Shown: positions 1 to 11,230, numbered from the stretch's first letter. The stretch: DNA of 64,000 nt from Buttiauxella noackiae ATCC 51607 (GCF_001654865.1 NZ_LXEO01000002.1:62001-126000); one strand, 5' to 3'. The notes: a model not told the origin generated them from the letters alone. Translations and numbers: made by a program.

Positions 1-73
1 CCACAGCATGATTATTTCCCGGACTGTCAGTTAAACGCAGCGGGCATGATAGCGAATCAGCCGCTGTGTTTCA

Positions 74-102
74 TTGCCTTTACGGGGCCGCACTTCTATT
101 CT
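74..102 (+). promoter_or_regulatory. Candidate sigma-70 promoter of mak
   Basis: A TTGCCT hexamer at 74-79 and TATTCT at 97-102 are separated by 17 bases, each matching four of six consensus positions. They lie just upstream of the mak GTG start at 135. No experimental support; a moderate sequence-only call. Confidence 0.4.
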
Positions 103-134
103 GTTGATAACACTAATTAAATGAGGGCATCGCT

Positions 135-1046
135 GTGCGCATTGGTATCGACTTAGGTGGGACAAAAACAGAAGTGATCGCACTGGCGGATGATGGTAAA
201 CAACTTTTCCGTCATCGCCTGCCAACACCGAAAAATGACTATCAGCAAACCATTGGCACTATTGTTGAATTGGTACGCCTGGCTGAGGAGGCCACGGGTG
301 AGAAAGGAACGGTTGGCATTGGTATCCCAGGCTCCATTTCGCCCTATACCCGTGTGGTAAAAAATGCCAACTCAACCTGGCTCAATGGCCAACCTTTCGA
401 TAAAGACTTATGCGATGCGCTAAGCCGTGAAGTGCGTTTGGCAAACGATGCTAACTGCCTCGCGGTTTCCGAAGCTATAGATGGTGCAGCAGCAGGGGCT
501 GCGATTGTCTTTGCGGTGATCATCGGAACCGGATGTGGCTCAGGTATTGCCATTAATGGCCGCAGCCTGATTGGTGGCAACGGTACTGCGGGCGAGTGGG
601 GACACAACCCATTGCCGTGGATGGACGAAGACGAGCTGCGTTTTCGCGAGGAAGTGCTTTGCTACTGTGGCAAACAAGGGTGCATCGAAACCTTTATTTC
701 CGGTACCGGCTTCGGCACGGATTACTATCGTTTGAGCGGAAAACAGCTCAAAGGCAATGAGATCATGCATTTAGTCGATCAACAAGATCCTGTTGCTGAG
801 CTGGCGATCGCGCGTTACGAAATGCGCCTCGCAAAATCACTGGCGCACATCGTCAATATTCTTGACCCCGATGTGATTGTATTGGGCGGTGGGATGAGCA
901 ACAACGAACGCTTGTACAAAACGGTGCCGCAGCTAGTGAAACCATGGGTATTTGGTGGCGAGTGCGAAACCCCAATTCGTAAAGCGGTACATGGTGATTC
1001 CAGCGGCGTACGTGGTGCTGCATGGTTGTGGCCATTAGAGAAATAA
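135..1046 (+). CDS. mak: Fructokinase Mak (ROK family)
   Basis: ROK-family sugar kinase that phosphorylates fructose (manno(fructo)kinase) with ATP in the cytoplasm. The 303-residue product matches the length of E. coli Mak (302). The N-terminus carries the phosphate-binding loop [10 protein letters not shown], the catalytic Asp is D105 in LANDAN, and the ROK zinc site is visible as H157 plus C176, C178 and C183 (CYCGKQGC). The start is a GTG at 135, preceded by GAGGG seven bases upstream; no ATG fits better. In E. coli araJ lies between mak and sbcC; here the next gene is sbcC, convergent, only about 58 bases away. Recognition by motif and overall sequence is strong. Confidence 0.95.
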   Translation: MRIGIDLGGTKTEVIALADDGKQLFRHRLPTPKNDYQQTIGTIVELVRLAEEATGEKGTVGIGIPGSISPYTRVVKNANSTWLNGQPFDKDLCDALSREVRLANDANCLAVSEAIDGAAAGAAIVFAVIIGTGCGSGIAINGRSLIGGNGTAGEWGHNPLPWMDEDELRFREEVLCYCGKQGCIETFISGTGFGTDYYRLSGKQLKGNEIMHLVDQQDPVAELAIARYEMRLAKSLAHIVNILDPDVIVLGGGMSNNERLYKTVPQLVKPWVFGGECETPIRKAVHGDSSGVRGAAWLWPLEK

Positions 1047-1051
1047 AAGCC

Positions 1052-1099
1052 GGTGGATGACGCTGCGCCCGTAGATTTGATAAGCGCAGCGTCATCCGC
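1052..1099. repeat. REP-like palindrome between mak and sbcC
   Basis: A perfect 14-base-pair inverted repeat has arms at 1055-1068 (GGATGACGCTGCGC) and 1084-1097 with a 15-base loop. It sits between the convergent ends of mak and sbcC. The GCCGGTGGATG... pattern resembles enterobacterial REP elements. There is no T-run on either strand, so it is better described as a REP-like stem protecting or ending transcripts than as a standard intrinsic terminator. Confidence 0.65.
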
Positions 1100-1104
1100 A
1101 AAAA

Positions 1105-4100
1105 TCAACCGACAGCAAACTCCTTCGCCAGGCGACTCACGCCCAGGCCGTTAATTTTCTTCACCTTAATCTGCACCGGGATCCGTTCTTTCATCGCCTC
1201 GACATGGCTTATCACGCCGATGGTTTTACCGCTGGCGTTAAGCGTGTCGAGTGCGTCCAGCGCGGTATCCAGCGTTTCGGCATCCAGCGTGCCAAAGCCT
1301 TCATCAAGGAACAGCGAGTCGATACGCGTTTTATGGCTCACCAGATCGGAGAGCGCCAGTGCCAGCGCGAGGCTGACCAGGAAGCTCTCGCCACCAGAAA
1401 GTGTACGCGTGTCACGCACCGCATCGGCCTGCCAGGTATCTACTACCTGCAACTCCAGCGCTTCGCTGTCTTTGCGTTGCAGCAGATAGCGGCCATGCAG
1501 ACGGTTGAGCTGGTTGTTCGCCAGCCACACCAGATTGTCGAGCGTCAGCCCCTGGGCAAACTTACGGAATTTATCGCCTTCTTTTGAGCCAATTAGCGCA
1601 TTGAGATAACCCCAGTCTTCAACTTGCTGCTGGCACTCAACTATCGCCTGCATCAGCCCTTGCTGGCGCTGGCGGTTTTCCTCGTCATGGCGTAGCTGTT
1701 GCTGAATTTGCCCTTGCTGCGTGGTGTTTTCACGTAGTTGCTGATTGCAGTGCGCCAGTTGTTCCTGCAATAAACTCAGTTCCGCCTCCGCCGCCAGTGT
1801 TTCCGGGCGAGCTGCAAGGTGTTCTGTCAGCGCTTTTTCTGCCTGCTGGAAAAGAACGGTTTGCTGCTGATGCTGTTGCTCAAGTTGCTGTTTTTTCTGC
1901 TCGAGCTGCTGGCGCTCGCTTTCACTTAACAACGCCGCCTGGAATGATTCCACATCGGCAAAGGGGCTTGCGGCAAGCGCAGTCAGGAACTGCTCGTTTG
2001 CCTGAGCAAGGCGGGTTTCTTCCTGCTGGAGTTGCTGTTGCAACGTCTGCCACTGGCTTTCCAGTGCGATGCAATCGCTGTGCAGGTTATGCCAGCTTTG
2101 TAGCGCCGAAATTTGTACGCTTTCGGATAACGGTGCGGGCTCGCTGCCGTCGTCAATCAAAGCGTTGAGTATGTTTTCCAGCGTGGTCAATTGCTGCTGC
2201 AAGTGTGGAAGCTGTTCGTGGCGCTGCTGCCAGTGCTGTGATTCCTGTTGGCGCTCCGCAAGCCAGCTATTTTCTTCGCCACTCGCCGGATGCTGTAAAG
2301 CGACATTTTCGAGCGCGGCGTTTAATGCTTCACGCTGGGATGTTATCTCTGCGGCGAGTTTGTCGTGCTGAACTCGCGCCTGCGCAAGTTGCTCTTCCAC
2401 GGCGATGCGCTGGGTGAGCTGATGCAATTGCTGCTCGCGTTGTTCTTCGCTTTCCAGCCAGTTCTGGAGATCGTCTTCTGGCGCCAGTGCAAGTTGCAAG
2501 CTGGCGCACAATTGTTGCCAGCGCGCACGAAGCGCGGTTTCTTCTTCATCCAGCGCCGTGGCTGCGGCAATCAGGTGTTCACGTTGCTTGCGTTGGGTAT
2601 CAAGCTGGCCCTTCATCGCAAAGCCCGCTTCCGCAAGGCTTGCCACTTCAAGTTTCAGCGTTGCAAGCCGCTGCTGATTTTCACCCGGTTTTATCGCCTG
2701 ATAATCCGCCACCGCCGGATGCTGCGTGGAGCCACACAGCGGGCAGGGTTCATCGGGCTGCAAATGGGCGCGTTCCGCTTCGAGGCTGACAATTCGTCTT
2801 TCCAGCTCGCACACTTTTTCCAGATCGCTTTCGTGCTGGCGGCGTTCTTTATATTGCTGGCGCTTGAGTGCCAGTTCCGCATCACCCTGAGCGATCAGTT
2901 TTTCAAGCACGGCGATATCTTGCTGCTGCTGCGTTTTGCGCTTGAGAAGTGAGGAAAGCTGCGGCTTTAGCGTGGCGAGCTGTTGGCGCAGAGGGCGAGC
3001 GGCTATCGTCGCTTGTAAATGAGCGCTCACTTCATCTGCATTAAGAGACAACTCAACAACCGGCAGCAGTCCGAGTTTTTTCTGGTTAGCTTCGATATCG
3101 CGCTGCAACGTCTGGAGCTGAGAGGTGTCGCGCTGTTGCTGGCTGAAAGCCATGCGCCAGCCCGCTAATTCCGCTCCCCACAGACGATAACTGTCGTGCG
3201 TTTTTAGCCACTCCTGGAGCTGGGTGTTTTCCTGCGTCAGTTTTGCTGCCTGGCTAGCTGCCGCAAGCCTTGTCTGCTGGCGGCGCACCATTGCCTGACG
3301 TAAGCGAGTATTCACTTCTTCTGTCTGGAGGCGGGTTTTTTGCAGCGTAGCCTGGAGTTCTTGCAGGCGTTGCCAGTCAGGGCGCAGTTTCTCCGCTGGC
3401 TGTGCGCGCGTTAGTTTTTCTAATAAAGGTGCCGCTTCTTCGATGGCTCGTGCGGCCGTATTGCGCGCCAGCTCGGATTGCGCATGGTTTTGCGTAAGCT
3501 GTGCAAGTTGGCTTAGCCATTGTTGGTGCTGCTGGAGTTTGAGCTGTTCTGCTAGCCGTGTTTTTTCTTCTGTAGTGAGTGCCTGCAAACTCTCGGAAAG
3601 CTGCTGACGCTGCTCTTCGCTTAACAGCGCGACACCTGCGGCCTGGGCTTGCAGGTTTTCAAGCTGGCTGCGCACATTCTTATGATTTTCGAACACCGCC
3701 GCAGAAACGGTGCCGTAGATTTCGGTGCCGGTGAGTTCTTCCAGCAGTGAGGCGCGGTCATTAGCATCGGCGTTTAAAAACGCGGCGAACTGGCCCTGGG
3801 AAAGCATCATCGAGCGGGTAAAACGGTCGTAATCCAGCCCGGTTAGCTTGGCGGTAAGATCGAGCTTATCTTTGACCTTATCGGCAACTATTTTGCCGCT
3901 GGCGACTTCGGCCAGTTCAACTCTTGGAGCTTGCAGATTGCCGTTTACCGCATTGCGCGCACGGTTCTGGCTCCAGAATGCGCGATATGCCACGCCTTTG
4001 ACTTCAAACTCCACTTCCGCCAGACATTCGGCGGTGTCGCGTGTCATCAGGTCATTCTGCGACTGGGAGACGGTATTGAGGCGCGGAGTTTTATGATAGA

Positions 4101-4260
4101 GCGCGAGGCAGATCGCATCGAGCAGCGTGGTTTTCCCGGCACCGGTTGGCCCGGTAATCGCAAACAAGCCGTTGCTGGCGAAGGGTTCGCTGGTGAAATC
4201 AATTTTCCATTCCCCTTTCAGGGAGTTGAGGTTTTTTAACCGCAGGCTGAGAATTTTCAT
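1105..4260 (-). CDS. sbcC: Exonuclease subunit SbcC
   Basis: Large ATPase subunit of the SbcCD (Mre11-Rad50-type) nuclease, which opens hairpins and cuts DNA ends at palindromes during replication and repair. At 1051 residues it is close to E. coli SbcC (1048). The Walker A motif GPTGAGKT lies at residues 37-44, followed by very long glutamine-rich coiled coils. The zinc hook CPLC is at C506/C509 in the middle. The ABC signature [12 protein letters not shown] and Walker [11 protein letters not shown] are near the C-terminus. Its ATG overlaps the sbcD stop by four bases (ATGA), so the two subunits are translationally coupled in one operon. Confidence 0.97.
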   Translation of the reverse strand: MKILSLRLKNLNSLKGEWKIDFTSEPFASNGLFAITGPTGAGKTTLLDAICLALYHKTPRLNTVSQSQNDLMTRDTAECLAEVEFEVKGVAYRAFWSQNRARNAVNGNLQAPRVELAEVASGKIVADKVKDKLDLTAKLTGLDYDRFTRSMMLSQGQFAAFLNADANDRASLLEELTGTEIYGTVSAAVFENHKNVRSQLENLQAQAAGVALLSEEQRQQLSESLQALTTEEKTRLAEQLKLQQHQQWLSQLAQLTQNHAQSELARNTAARAIEEAAPLLEKLTRAQPAEKLRPDWQRLQELQATLQKTRLQTEEVNTRLRQAMVRRQQTRLAAASQAAKLTQENTQLQEWLKTHDSYRLWGAELAGWRMAFSQQQRDTSQLQTLQRDIEANQKKLGLLPVVELSLNADEVSAHLQATIAARPLRQQLATLKPQLSSLLKRKTQQQQDIAVLEKLIAQGDAELALKRQQYKERRQHESDLEKVCELERRIVSLEAERAHLQPDEPCPLCGSTQHPAVADYQAIKPGENQQRLATLKLEVASLAEAGFAMKGQLDTQRKQREHLIAAATALDEEETALRARWQQLCASLQLALAPEDDLQNWLESEEQREQQLHQLTQRIAVEEQLAQARVQHDKLAAEITSQREALNAALENVALQHPASGEENSWLAERQQESQHWQQRHEQLPHLQQQLTTLENILNALIDDGSEPAPLSESVQISALQSWHNLHSDCIALESQWQTLQQQLQQEETRLAQANEQFLTALAASPFADVESFQAALLSESERQQLEQKKQQLEQQHQQQTVLFQQAEKALTEHLAARPETLAAEAELSLLQEQLAHCNQQLRENTTQQGQIQQQLRHDEENRQRQQGLMQAIVECQQQVEDWGYLNALIGSKEGDKFRKFAQGLTLDNLVWLANNQLNRLHGRYLLQRKDSEALELQVVDTWQADAVRDTRTLSGGESFLVSLALALALSDLVSHKTRIDSLFLDEGFGTLDAETLDTALDALDTLNASGKTIGVISHVEAMKERIPVQIKVKKINGLGVSRLAKEFAVG

Positions 4261-5474
4261 GCCTGTTCCTCCGCGTCATGCAGGCTTGCCACCGTCTGGG
4301 CAAACAGGTTGCGTAAGCGTTGCGCGCGTTCTTCCGTGGTCTCTTCCTGAATCAGGCGGCGCTCAAAAACTTCTTCCACCGTCAGTTCACTCAGGGTTTC
4401 TTTGTGCTGCTGGGCGATAACGCGTTCACGCTGTTCGCGGCTGCGGCGCAGCAACACCACTTCAACGGGCAATGTTTCAGTGAGCTGCTGAATATGACGC
4501 TGCATATCATGCAGATATTCATCGGTGGAGATTTCAATATCCAGCCACACTTTGGGCTCTGCGGGGGCATCGCGCCACTGTGTCAGCTGTTGTTCTATTT
4601 CGCTAAGTGAGCCTTTGATCACCGCCAGCGGCTGGCTGACGGGGACATTCAGCGCGGTGACTTCATACAGTTTGCCTTCGGCAAATTCCACCAGATAAAC
4701 GCTTTTGCTCTTGCCGGTTTCATCAAAACTTAATGGAATAGGTGAACCGCTATAACGGATATGTTCAGTGCCGCCAATTAATTGCGCACGGTGAATATGG
4801 CCCAGCGCGATGTAATCCGCCTGCGGGAAGTGTTGCGCCGGGAAGGCATCAAGCGTGCCAATATAAATGTCGCGCACCGCATCACTTTTTGTTACGCCGA
4901 CTGTTGTTAAGTGCCCGGTCGCGATGATTGGCAGCTTTGCATCAGCGCGTAAATCGCAGGCCGCGCTATAACACTGTTTATAATGCTCGCTGATGGCTTC
5001 CATTAATGAACGCTGTTTTTCATGGCCAGACAAGCCCGCCTGGCTGCTTTGAATATCGCGTGGGCGCAAAAATGGAATAGGGCAGAGAATCGCACCGGGT
5101 TGACCACTTTTGGATTTTAGAACAATAGCTTGCTGGCTGGTATCATGGCGAGCACTGGCAATAACATATGTATTCAGGCAGGCCATCAGTTCACGAGATT
5201 CGTTAAGCGTCGCGACGGAGTCATGGTTTCCCGCCAGCACCACAAGAGAACACCCCGTCGCCTGAAGCTGCACCACAAAGCGGTTATATAGTTCACGCGC
5301 ATAGCTTGGTGGCGAGCCGGTATCAAAAATATCGCCCGCGACAATTATGGCATCCACATCATGCTCGACTGCGGCTTTCAGCAACCATTCAAGAAACGCC
5401 TGGTGCTCAGGACCGCGGTTTTTGGTATAAAAATTTTGACCCAGATGCCAGTCTGATGTGTGAATAATGCGCAT
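4257..5474 (-). CDS. sbcD: Exonuclease subunit SbcD
   Basis: Mn-dependent phosphoesterase (Mre11-like) subunit of SbcCD; it provides the nuclease active site while SbcC supplies ATP-driven DNA binding. The 405-residue protein (E. coli about 400) shows the metallophosphatase motifs in order: D8-W-H10 in SDWHLG, D48 in VAGDIFD, N83-H84-D85 in LAGNHDS, and GHIHRAQ further on. It is the first gene of the sbcDC operon and is divergent from phoB; the 188-base intergenic region holds the pho box of phoB. Gene identity and start are well supported. Confidence 0.97.
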   Translation of the reverse strand: MRIIHTSDWHLGQNFYTKNRGPEHQAFLEWLLKAAVEHDVDAIIVAGDIFDTGSPPSYARELYNRFVVQLQATGCSLVVLAGNHDSVATLNESRELMACLNTYVIASARHDTSQQAIVLKSKSGQPGAILCPIPFLRPRDIQSSQAGLSGHEKQRSLMEAISEHYKQCYSAACDLRADAKLPIIATGHLTTVGVTKSDAVRDIYIGTLDAFPAQHFPQADYIALGHIHRAQLIGGTEHIRYSGSPIPLSFDETGKSKSVYLVEFAEGKLYEVTALNVPVSQPLAVIKGSLSEIEQQLTQWRDAPAEPKVWLDIEISTDEYLHDMQRHIQQLTETLPVEVVLLRRSREQRERVIAQQHKETLSELTVEEVFERRLIQEETTEERAQRLRNLFAQTVASLHDAEEQA

Positions 5475-5581
5475 TACTTGTCCCGTGGTTCAAAAGCGTA
5501 GCCGCGATTATAAAGCGGATACCGAATAACGGCATAACTCAGTGTCATAATTCAAAGTGATGGGTCATCTGGCAGTCATGT

Positions 5582-5615
5582 TTTTCATAAATCTGTCATA
5601 AATCTGACGCATAAT
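5582..5615 (+). promoter_or_regulatory. Pho box and -10 of phoB
   Basis: Seven-base units TTTTCAT (5582-5588), CTGTCAT (5593-5599) and a weaker CTGACGC (5604-5610) recur every 11 bases, separated by AAAT. This is the arrangement of a PhoB-binding pho box. CATAAT at 5610-5615 fits as a -10 with no good -35, as expected for a PhoB-activated promoter. It implies autoregulation of phoBR under phosphate limitation, as known in E. coli. Confidence 0.85.
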
Positions 5616-5662
5616 GGCGCCGCATTGAAACAACAATAATTATTCCTTGAGCAGGGCGAATC

Positions 5663-6352
5663 ATGGCGAAGCGTATTTTAGTCGTAGAAGATGAAGCTCC
5701 AATCCGTGAAATGGTGAGCTTTGTGCTCGAGCAAAACGGTTTTCAACCTGTAGAAGCGGAAGATTATGACAGTGCAGTGAATCTGCTTATTGAACCCTTT
5801 CCTGACCTGATATTGCTGGATTGGATGTTGCCGGGTGGTTCGGGGATTCAGTTTATCAAGCACCTGAAACGTGAAGCATTAACCCGTGAAATACCGGTGA
5901 TGATGCTGACGGCGCGTGGGGAAGAAGAAGATCGCGTGCGCGGCCTGGAAGTCGGGGCCGATGATTATATTACTAAGCCGTTTTCCCCGAAGGAGCTGGT
6001 GGCGCGAATTAAAGCTGTGATGCGTCGTATCTCGCCAATGGCGGTGGAAGAGGTGATTGAGATGCAAGGGCTGAGTCTGGACCCATCATCGCACCGGGTA
6101 ATGACTGGCGAAAACCCACTGGATATGGGGCCAACCGAGTTTAAGTTATTACACTTCTTTATGACGCACCCGGAGCGGGTGTATAGCCGTGAGCAATTGC
6201 TTAACCATGTGTGGGGCACCAATGTTTATGTCGAAGACCGAACGGTGGACGTACATATTAGGCGGTTACGCAAAGCACTCGAACACAGTGGACATGACAG
6301 AATGGTACAAACAGTACGCGGTACGGGTTATCGGTTCTCAACCCGCTTTTAA
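5663..6352 (+). CDS. phoB: Phosphate response regulator PhoB
   Basis: OmpR/PhoB-family response regulator that activates the phosphate-starvation regulon by binding pho boxes. The 229-residue product has a receiver domain (about 1-120) with acidic pocket E9-D10-E11, phosphoacceptor D53 in LLDWMLPGG, a conserved Thr in MLTARGEE, and K in [12 protein letters not shown]-terminal winged helix (about 130-229) ends in [10 protein letters not shown] and VRGTGYRFS. It starts with ATG at 5663 behind a GCAGGG ribosome site. The cognate kinase gene phoR follows after 22 bases; the pho box upstream indicates autoregulation. Confidence 0.98.
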   Translation: MAKRILVVEDEAPIREMVSFVLEQNGFQPVEAEDYDSAVNLLIEPFPDLILLDWMLPGGSGIQFIKHLKREALTREIPVMMLTARGEEEDRVRGLEVGADDYITKPFSPKELVARIKAVMRRISPMAVEEVIEMQGLSLDPSSHRVMTGENPLDMGPTEFKLLHFFMTHPERVYSREQLLNHVWGTNVYVEDRTVDVHIRRLRKALEHSGHDRMVQTVRGTGYRFSTRF

Positions 6353-6374
6353 TTCCTTATCAGGAGAGTGACGC

Positions 6375-7682
6375 GTGCTGGAACGGTTGTCATGGAAAAG
6401 GTTGGTACTGGAGCTGGTGCTCTGTTGTATACCGGCCGTCATTTTAGGCCTTATTTTTGGCCATTTACCCTGGTTTTTATTACTGGCGGTCACAGGGCTG
6501 CTGGTTTGGCATTTCTGGAATTTGTTGCGTCTGTCGTGGTGGTTGTGGGTTGATCGCAGCATGACGCCTCCACCGGGGCGGGGGAGTTGGGATCCGTTGC
6601 TCTACGGCCTTCACCAGATGCAGTTGCGTAATAAAAAACGCCGCAAAGAGTTAGGTAACCTGATTAAGCGCTTTCGTAGCGGTGCAGAATCATTGCCCGA
6701 TGCAGTTGTGCTGACCACCGAAGAAGGGACGATTTTTTGGTGTAATGGCCTTGCTCAACAGTTATTAGGGCTGCGCTGGCCGGACGATAACGGGCAGAAC
6801 ATACTTAATTTGCTGCGATACCCGGAATTTACCCGCTATTTGTCACAAAAAGATTTTTCCCGCCCACTGACACTAGTGCTCAATAATGGCCGTCATCTGG
6901 AATTTCGCGTAATGCCATACAGCGACGAACAGTGGCTGTTGGTGGCGCGTGATGTGACTCAGATGCACCAGCTTGAAGGGGCGCGCCGTAACTTTTTTGC
7001 CAACGTCAGCCATGAACTGCGGACACCATTGACGGTACTGCAAGGTTACCTGGAAATGATGCAGGATCAGGCTCTTGAAGGGCCATTGCGGGACAAAGCG
7101 CTAGGTACCATGCGTGAACAAACTTCACGAATGGAAGGCCTGGTTAAGCAACTTCTGACACTGTCAAAAATTGAAGCAGCCCCGGCGATGGTGCTCAATG
7201 AAAAGATTGATGTCCCACTGATGTTGCGTGTGGTGGAGCGCGAAGCGCAGACTCTCAGCCATCAAAGACAGACGTTAGAGTTTGATATCGACTCAACCCT
7301 GAAAGTGTTTGGTAATGAAGAACAATTGCGCAGTGCGATTTCGAACCTCGTTTACAACGCGGTGAACCATACGCCAGAGGGCACATATATTACGGTGAGC
7401 TGGAAACGGATTGCAGGTGGTGCGTGTTTTAGTGTTGAAGATACGGGGCCTGGCATTTCAGCTGAACATATTCCGCGCCTGACTGAGCGTTTTTACCGCG
7501 TAGATAAAGCGCGTTCACGGCAAACCGGTGGTAGCGGGCTGGGACTTGCGATAGTGAAACATGCTTTGAGCCACCATGACGCACGCTTGCACATTGAAAG
7601 CCAGTTGGGTAAAGGAACAACATTTTCCTTTGTACTGCCTGAGCGTCTTATCGTGAGCGAAAAAGTGGTTCAGACAGAGTAG
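6375..7682 (+). CDS. phoR: Phosphate sensor kinase PhoR
   Basis: Membrane histidine kinase that phosphorylates PhoB when the Pst transporter signals low phosphate, and dephosphorylates it otherwise. The 435-residue protein (E. coli 431) has two closely spaced membrane segments in roughly residues 9-52, a PAS-like region around 100-190, the H-box with phosphorylated H213 in [10 protein letters not shown], an N-box [13 protein letters not shown], and G boxes DTGPGIS and GSGLGLAIV. The start is GTG at 6375, with CAGGAG at 6361-6366 giving eight-base spacing. It is co-transcribed with phoB and followed by a strong hairpin. Confidence 0.97.
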   Translation: MLERLSWKRLVLELVLCCIPAVILGLIFGHLPWFLLLAVTGLLVWHFWNLLRLSWWLWVDRSMTPPPGRGSWDPLLYGLHQMQLRNKKRRKELGNLIKRFRSGAESLPDAVVLTTEEGTIFWCNGLAQQLLGLRWPDDNGQNILNLLRYPEFTRYLSQKDFSRPLTLVLNNGRHLEFRVMPYSDEQWLLVARDVTQMHQLEGARRNFFANVSHELRTPLTVLQGYLEMMQDQALEGPLRDKALGTMREQTSRMEGLVKQLLTLSKIEAAPAMVLNEKIDVPLMLRVVEREAQTLSHQRQTLEFDIDSTLKVFGNEEQLRSAISNLVYNAVNHTPEGTYITVSWKRIAGGACFSVEDTGPGISAEHIPRLTERFYRVDKARSRQTGGSGLGLAIVKHALSHHDARLHIESQLGKGTTFSFVLPERLIVSEKVVQTE

Positions 7683-7712
7683 CTTACTCAAATGGTGTCA
7701 AAATAACTTTCC

Positions 7713-7744
7713 GCAGGCCAGTTTTCTGGCCTGCGTTTTTTTTG
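7713..7744 (+). terminator. Intrinsic terminator of phoBR
   Basis: GCAGGCCAG and CTGGCCTGC arms with a short TTTT loop are followed by an eight-to-nine-base T-run, about 30 bases after the phoR stop. A typical rho-independent terminator ending the phoBR transcript. Confidence 0.9.
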
Positions 7745-8099
7745 CTCAGATGTAAATCAATAATACTCAGTTGGCTATAATTTGACCGCACAAACAACCA
7801 TGATGTTTTCTTATGAATAAACTTATCCTCTAAATTACTGGCTAATTTAAGGATATCAATCTGGTTTTGGGATCCCTTCTTGCCTTCATTCGCTATAAGC
7901 GTTTTAATTGCGGCCCTGTAATTAGTAGACCGACTGGATTTGAGTGGTAATTCAAACAACTATTCTTCTCCACCGATCCCGGAAAGGATTTTCCGCTGTC
8001 GTAACTACTGATTGCCGCTTTTATGCCGAGTTTAAAGGTATAAAATTTGAATATTTTCAAAACTTTCAACACCACACATCCACAGGCTGCAAATATTTT
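7745..8099 (+). other. Long brnQ leader/upstream region
   Basis: About 355 bases between the phoR terminator and brnQ are without a credible gene. A TATAAT hexamer at 7776-7781 and TATAAA at 8039-8044 are possible -10 elements, but neither has a good -35 at 16-18 bases. The gap has a similar size in E. coli (about 400 bases), so it may hold conserved control of brnQ. I see no leader peptide or recognised riboswitch. Confidence 0.4.
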
Positions 8100-9422
8100 A
8101 TGACCCATCATTTGAAATCTCGTGACATCCTCGCACTGGGCTTTATGACCTTTGCGCTGTTTGTTGGAGCAGGCAATATCATTTTCCCACCTATGGTGGG
8201 TTTACAGGCTGGCGAGCATGTCTGGATTGCCTCACTTGGCTTCCTGGTCACTGCGGTCGGCCTGCCAGTTCTGACCATTGTCGCCATCGCCCGCGTAGGG
8301 GGTGGTATTGATAGTTTGAGCTCACCGATTGGCCGTCGTGCTGGTGTCATATTAGCCACTGTTTGTTACCTTGCCGTTGGTCCACTGTTTGCGACACCAC
8401 GTACAGCGACCGTCTCCTTCGAAGTCGGGATTGCGCCACTGGTTGGCAGCAGTGAACTTGCGCTGTTTATCTACAGCCTGGTTTATTTTGCCATTGTTAT
8501 GGCCATCTCTTTGTATCCGGGAAAATTGCTCGATACCGTCGGCCATGTGCTGGCTCCGGTAAAAATTGTCGCGCTATTGGCGTTGTCAGTCGGTGCGATT
8601 CTGTGGCCTGCTGGGGGTATCAGCACCGCGACTGAAGCGTACCAACATGCAGCGTTTTCAAACGGCTTCGTCAATGGTTATCTGACCATGGACACGCTGG
8701 CATCTTTGGTCTTCGGGATTGTCATTGTTAACGCAGCGCGCTCGCGTGGCGTTACAGAATCTCGTCTGCTGACTCGCTATACCATCTGGGCTGGCCTGAT
8801 TGCAGGTGTCGGCTTAACGCTGATTTACTTAGCACTGTTCCGCCTGGGTTCAGACAGCGCAACGCTGGTTGCTGACCAGAATGCGAACGGTGCGGCGATT
8901 CTTCATGCTTATGTTGCTCACACCTTCGGTGGTGCCGGTAGCTTCTTTCTTGCCGCACTGATTTTCCTTGCATGTATGGTAACGGCGATTGGCCTGACTT
9001 GTGCGTGTGCTGAATTTTTCAGCCAGTACTTACCACTGTCTTACCGTTCGCTGGTGTTTATCCTTGGATTGTTCTCGATGGTGGTGTCAAACCTTGGTTT
9101 GAGCCATTTGATTCAGATTTCGATTCCCGTGCTGACGGCGATTTACCCACCGTGTATTGCGCTGGTGGTGCTGAGCTTCACCCGTCCGTGGTGGCATAAT
9201 TCAACTCGCGTTATCGCTCCGGCGATGATCATCAGTACCTTCTTTGGCATTATTGATGGGCTTAAAGCATCGGCAATCAGTAACATTCTACCGGAGTGGA
9301 CTTCGCGCCTTCCGTTATCCGATCAAGGCCTGGCATGGCTGATTCCGACCATTATTATGGTGGTGATTGCCATCGTATGGGACCGCGCCGCAGGGCGACA
9401 GGTGGCATCCGCCGCCCACTAA
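8100..9422 (+). CDS. brnQ: Branched-chain amino acid transporter BrnQ
   Basis: Sodium/proton-coupled uptake carrier (LIVCS family) for leucine, isoleucine and valine in the inner membrane. The 440-residue protein (E. coli BrnQ 439) is almost entirely hydrophobic with about twelve membrane helices and has the family N-terminal stretch [20 protein letters not shown]. An in-frame extension reaches back to 7944, but the ATG at 8100 gives the conserved N-terminus [14 protein letters not shown] and the family length, so that start is chosen. It is followed by its own terminator and then proY. Confidence 0.95.
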   Translation: MTHHLKSRDILALGFMTFALFVGAGNIIFPPMVGLQAGEHVWIASLGFLVTAVGLPVLTIVAIARVGGGIDSLSSPIGRRAGVILATVCYLAVGPLFATPRTATVSFEVGIAPLVGSSELALFIYSLVYFAIVMAISLYPGKLLDTVGHVLAPVKIVALLALSVGAILWPAGGISTATEAYQHAAFSNGFVNGYLTMDTLASLVFGIVIVNAARSRGVTESRLLTRYTIWAGLIAGVGLTLIYLALFRLGSDSATLVADQNANGAAILHAYVAHTFGGAGSFFLAALIFLACMVTAIGLTCACAEFFSQYLPLSYRSLVFILGLFSMVVSNLGLSHLIQISIPVLTAIYPPCIALVVLSFTRPWWHNSTRVIAPAMIISTFFGIIDGLKASAISNILPEWTSRLPLSDQGLAWLIPTIIMVVIAIVWDRAAGRQVASAAH

Positions 9423-9440
9423 AAATTAGAATTATGTTCA

Positions 9441-9469
9441 ACCACGGGGCTTAGCTCCGTGGTTTTTTT
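9441..9469 (+). terminator. Intrinsic terminator of brnQ
   Basis: A ten-pair stem (ACCACGGGGC at 9441-9450 with GCTCCGTGGT at 9454-9463, one G-U pair) and a TTA loop run straight into seven T residues, 18 bases after the brnQ stop. Confidence 0.93.
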
Positions 9470-9483
9470 ATTGTTAAGCAGGT

Positions 9484-10875
9484 ATGGAATCAATGGAAAA
9501 CGCTAATAAACTCAAGCGCGGCTTGAGTACCCGGCACATACGCTTTATGGCGTTGGGCTCGGCAATTGGCACCGGGCTGTTTTATGGCTCGGCAGACGCA
9601 ATCAAAATGGCTGGCCCAAGTGTATTGCTGGCTTACATCATTGGCGGGGTGGCGGCATATATCATTATGCGTGCACTCGGCGAGATGTCGGTTCATAACC
9701 CTTCAGCCAGTTCATTCTCCCGCTATGCGCAAGATAACCTTGGCCCATTAGCCGGGTATATCACTGGCTGGACCTACTGTTTTGAGATCCTGATTGTGGC
9801 GATTGCGGATGTTACCGCCTTCGGTATCTATATGGGGCTATGGTTCCCGGCAGTGCCGCATTGGGTCTGGGTATTGAGCGTAGTGCTGATAATCTGCGCC
9901 ATTAACCTGATGAGCGTGAAGGTGTTCGGTGAACTGGAGTTCTGGTTCTCGTTCTTCAAGGTTGCCACCATCATCATCATGATTGCTGCCGGCATCGGCA
10001 TTATCGTGTGGGGGATTGGTAACGGCGGCCAGCCAACAGGTATTCATAACTTATGGAGCAATGGCGGCTTCTTCAGCAATGGCTGGATAGGCATGATTAT
10101 GTCGTTGCAGATGGTGATGTTTGCTTACGGTGGTATTGAAATCATTGGCATTACTGCCGGTGAAGCGAAAGACCCGCAGAAGTCGATTCCCCGTGCGATC
10201 AACTCTGTTCCTTTACGGATTCTGGTGTTCTATGTAGGCACGCTGTTTGTCATCATGTCGATTTACCCGTGGAACCAGGTTGGGACGGAAGGTAGCCCGT
10301 TCGTGCTGACTTTCCAGCATATGGGGATAACGGCTGCGGCAGGCATTCTGAACTTTGTTGTTATCACTGCCTCGCTTTCAGCCATTAACAGTGATGTGTT
10401 TGGTGTGGGTCGTATGCTGCACGGTATGGCAGAACAAGGCAGTGCGCCGAAAGTGTTCGCCAAAACCTCCCGTAACGGTATTCCGTGGGTCACGGTATTA
10501 GTGATGTGCTGTGCGCTGTTACTGGCTGTGGTGCTTAACTACTTAATTCCAGAAAACGTCTTCCTGGTGATCGCGTCGTTGGCAACATTTGCCACGGTGT
10601 GGGTATGGATAATGATTCTGCTTTCACAGATCGCTTTCCGTCGCAAACTCTCTCCTGAACAGACAAAGGCGCTGAAATTCCCGGTGCCTGGTGGTGTTGC
10701 GACCACAGCTGTTGGGCTGGTGTTCCTGGTCTTTATTATCGCGCTTATCGGCTGGCACCCGGACACCCGCATTTCGCTGTATGTTGGCTGTGTGTGGATA
10801 GTTTTGCTGTTGGTGGGTTGGATATTCAAACGCCGTCAAATCCTGGCTGCAAGCGAGAGTAACAGCGGGATTTAA
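9484..10875 (+). CDS. proY: Proline-specific permease ProY
   Basis: APC-superfamily amino acid permease, annotated in E. coli and Salmonella as a (cryptic) proline transporter. The 463-residue protein has about twelve membrane helices and the family N-terminal motif [16 protein letters not shown]; the body is nearly colinear with E. coli ProY (457). Two starts are possible. The ATG at 9484 keeps the MES N-terminus seen in E. coli but leaves only one base after AGG. The ATG at 9493 ([11 protein letters not shown]) has AGG ten bases upstream and may be the real start. It is monocistronic, followed by a bidirectional hairpin shared with the minus-strand yicS-like gene. Confidence 0.93.
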   Translation: MESMENANKLKRGLSTRHIRFMALGSAIGTGLFYGSADAIKMAGPSVLLAYIIGGVAAYIIMRALGEMSVHNPSASSFSRYAQDNLGPLAGYITGWTYCFEILIVAIADVTAFGIYMGLWFPAVPHWVWVLSVVLIICAINLMSVKVFGELEFWFSFFKVATIIIMIAAGIGIIVWGIGNGGQPTGIHNLWSNGGFFSNGWIGMIMSLQMVMFAYGGIEIIGITAGEAKDPQKSIPRAINSVPLRILVFYVGTLFVIMSIYPWNQVGTEGSPFVLTFQHMGITAAAGILNFVVITASLSAINSDVFGVGRMLHGMAEQGSAPKVFAKTSRNGIPWVTVLVMCCALLLAVVLNYLIPENVFLVIASLATFATVWVWIMILLSQIAFRRKLSPEQTKALKFPVPGGVATTAVGLVFLVFIIALIGWHPDTRISLYVGCVWIVLLLVGWIFKRRQILAASESNSGI

Positions 10876-10884
10876 TCGCAGCAG

Positions 10885-10920
10885 TAAGGTGGACTAGCGT
10901 CAGCGACGTCCACCTTATTA
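10885..10920. terminator. Bidirectional hairpin between proY and yicS
   Basis: TAAGGTGGAC (10885-10894) and GTCCACCTTA (10908-10917) form a perfect ten-pair stem with a 13-base loop. It lies between the converging ends of proY and the minus-strand small gene. T-rich tracts are weak, so termination strength is uncertain. Confidence 0.65.
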
Positions 10921-10921
10921 T

Positions 10922-11215
10922 TTACATCTCCGGGCATTCCACTTTACTTATCGCATCCCAGTAGTTTTTCTCGTTGCTGCGCTCAAGCGCAATTCTCGCC
11001 TCACGGATATACCCTTTATTATCCTCATTAGAGAGGATTTTATTCGCCCAAACCTCATCAGAAACCTTCTTCTGCGGGTGACAAGTCCTCTTCAGGTCAC
11101 TGACAATTTGTTGTTTATATTTTCCAAACTGTAGAGCTTCATACGTCGAATCTGCCAGAGAGTTGGCAGTCCAGGTCACACAAAGAAGCAGGGTAATATT
11201 TCGGACGATAGACAT
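10922..11215 (-). CDS. yicS: YicS-family small secreted protein
   Basis: A 97-residue protein recognisably related to E. coli YicS (also 97 residues), whose function is unknown. A signal peptide occupies about residues 1-21, with a hydrophobic core LLLCVTW and likely cleavage after NSLA. The mature part holds two cysteines (in KRTCHP and the C-terminal KVECPEM), suggesting one disulfide in the periplasm. The conserved stretches SDEVWAN, REARIALERSN and NYWDAISKVECPEM match YicS closely. A strong AGGAGG site sits five bases before the ATG. In E. coli yicS lies elsewhere, so its place between proY and malZ is a local feature. A palindrome overlapping its promoter suggests repressor control. Confidence 0.85.
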   Translation of the reverse strand: MSIVRNITLLLCVTWTANSLADSTYEALQFGKYKQQIVSDLKRTCHPQKKVSDEVWANKILSNEDNKGYIREARIALERSNEKNYWDAISKVECPEM

Positions 11216-11230
11216 AGCAGCCTCCTGTAC

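Noticed and set aside
1204-2952. Several plus-strand frames of 80-195 codons inside sbcC
   Set aside because: They lie opposite an intact 1051-residue gene and have low-complexity translations from its Gln-rich coiled coils.
7684-7959. A 91-codon minus-strand open frame between phoR and brnQ
   Set aside because: It begins with TTG, has no ribosome site, reads through the phoBR terminator hairpin and resembles no family I recognise.
7944-8099. N-terminal extension of brnQ to 7944
   Set aside because: The extension has no transporter-like sequence and the ATG at 8100 gives the family N-terminus and length.
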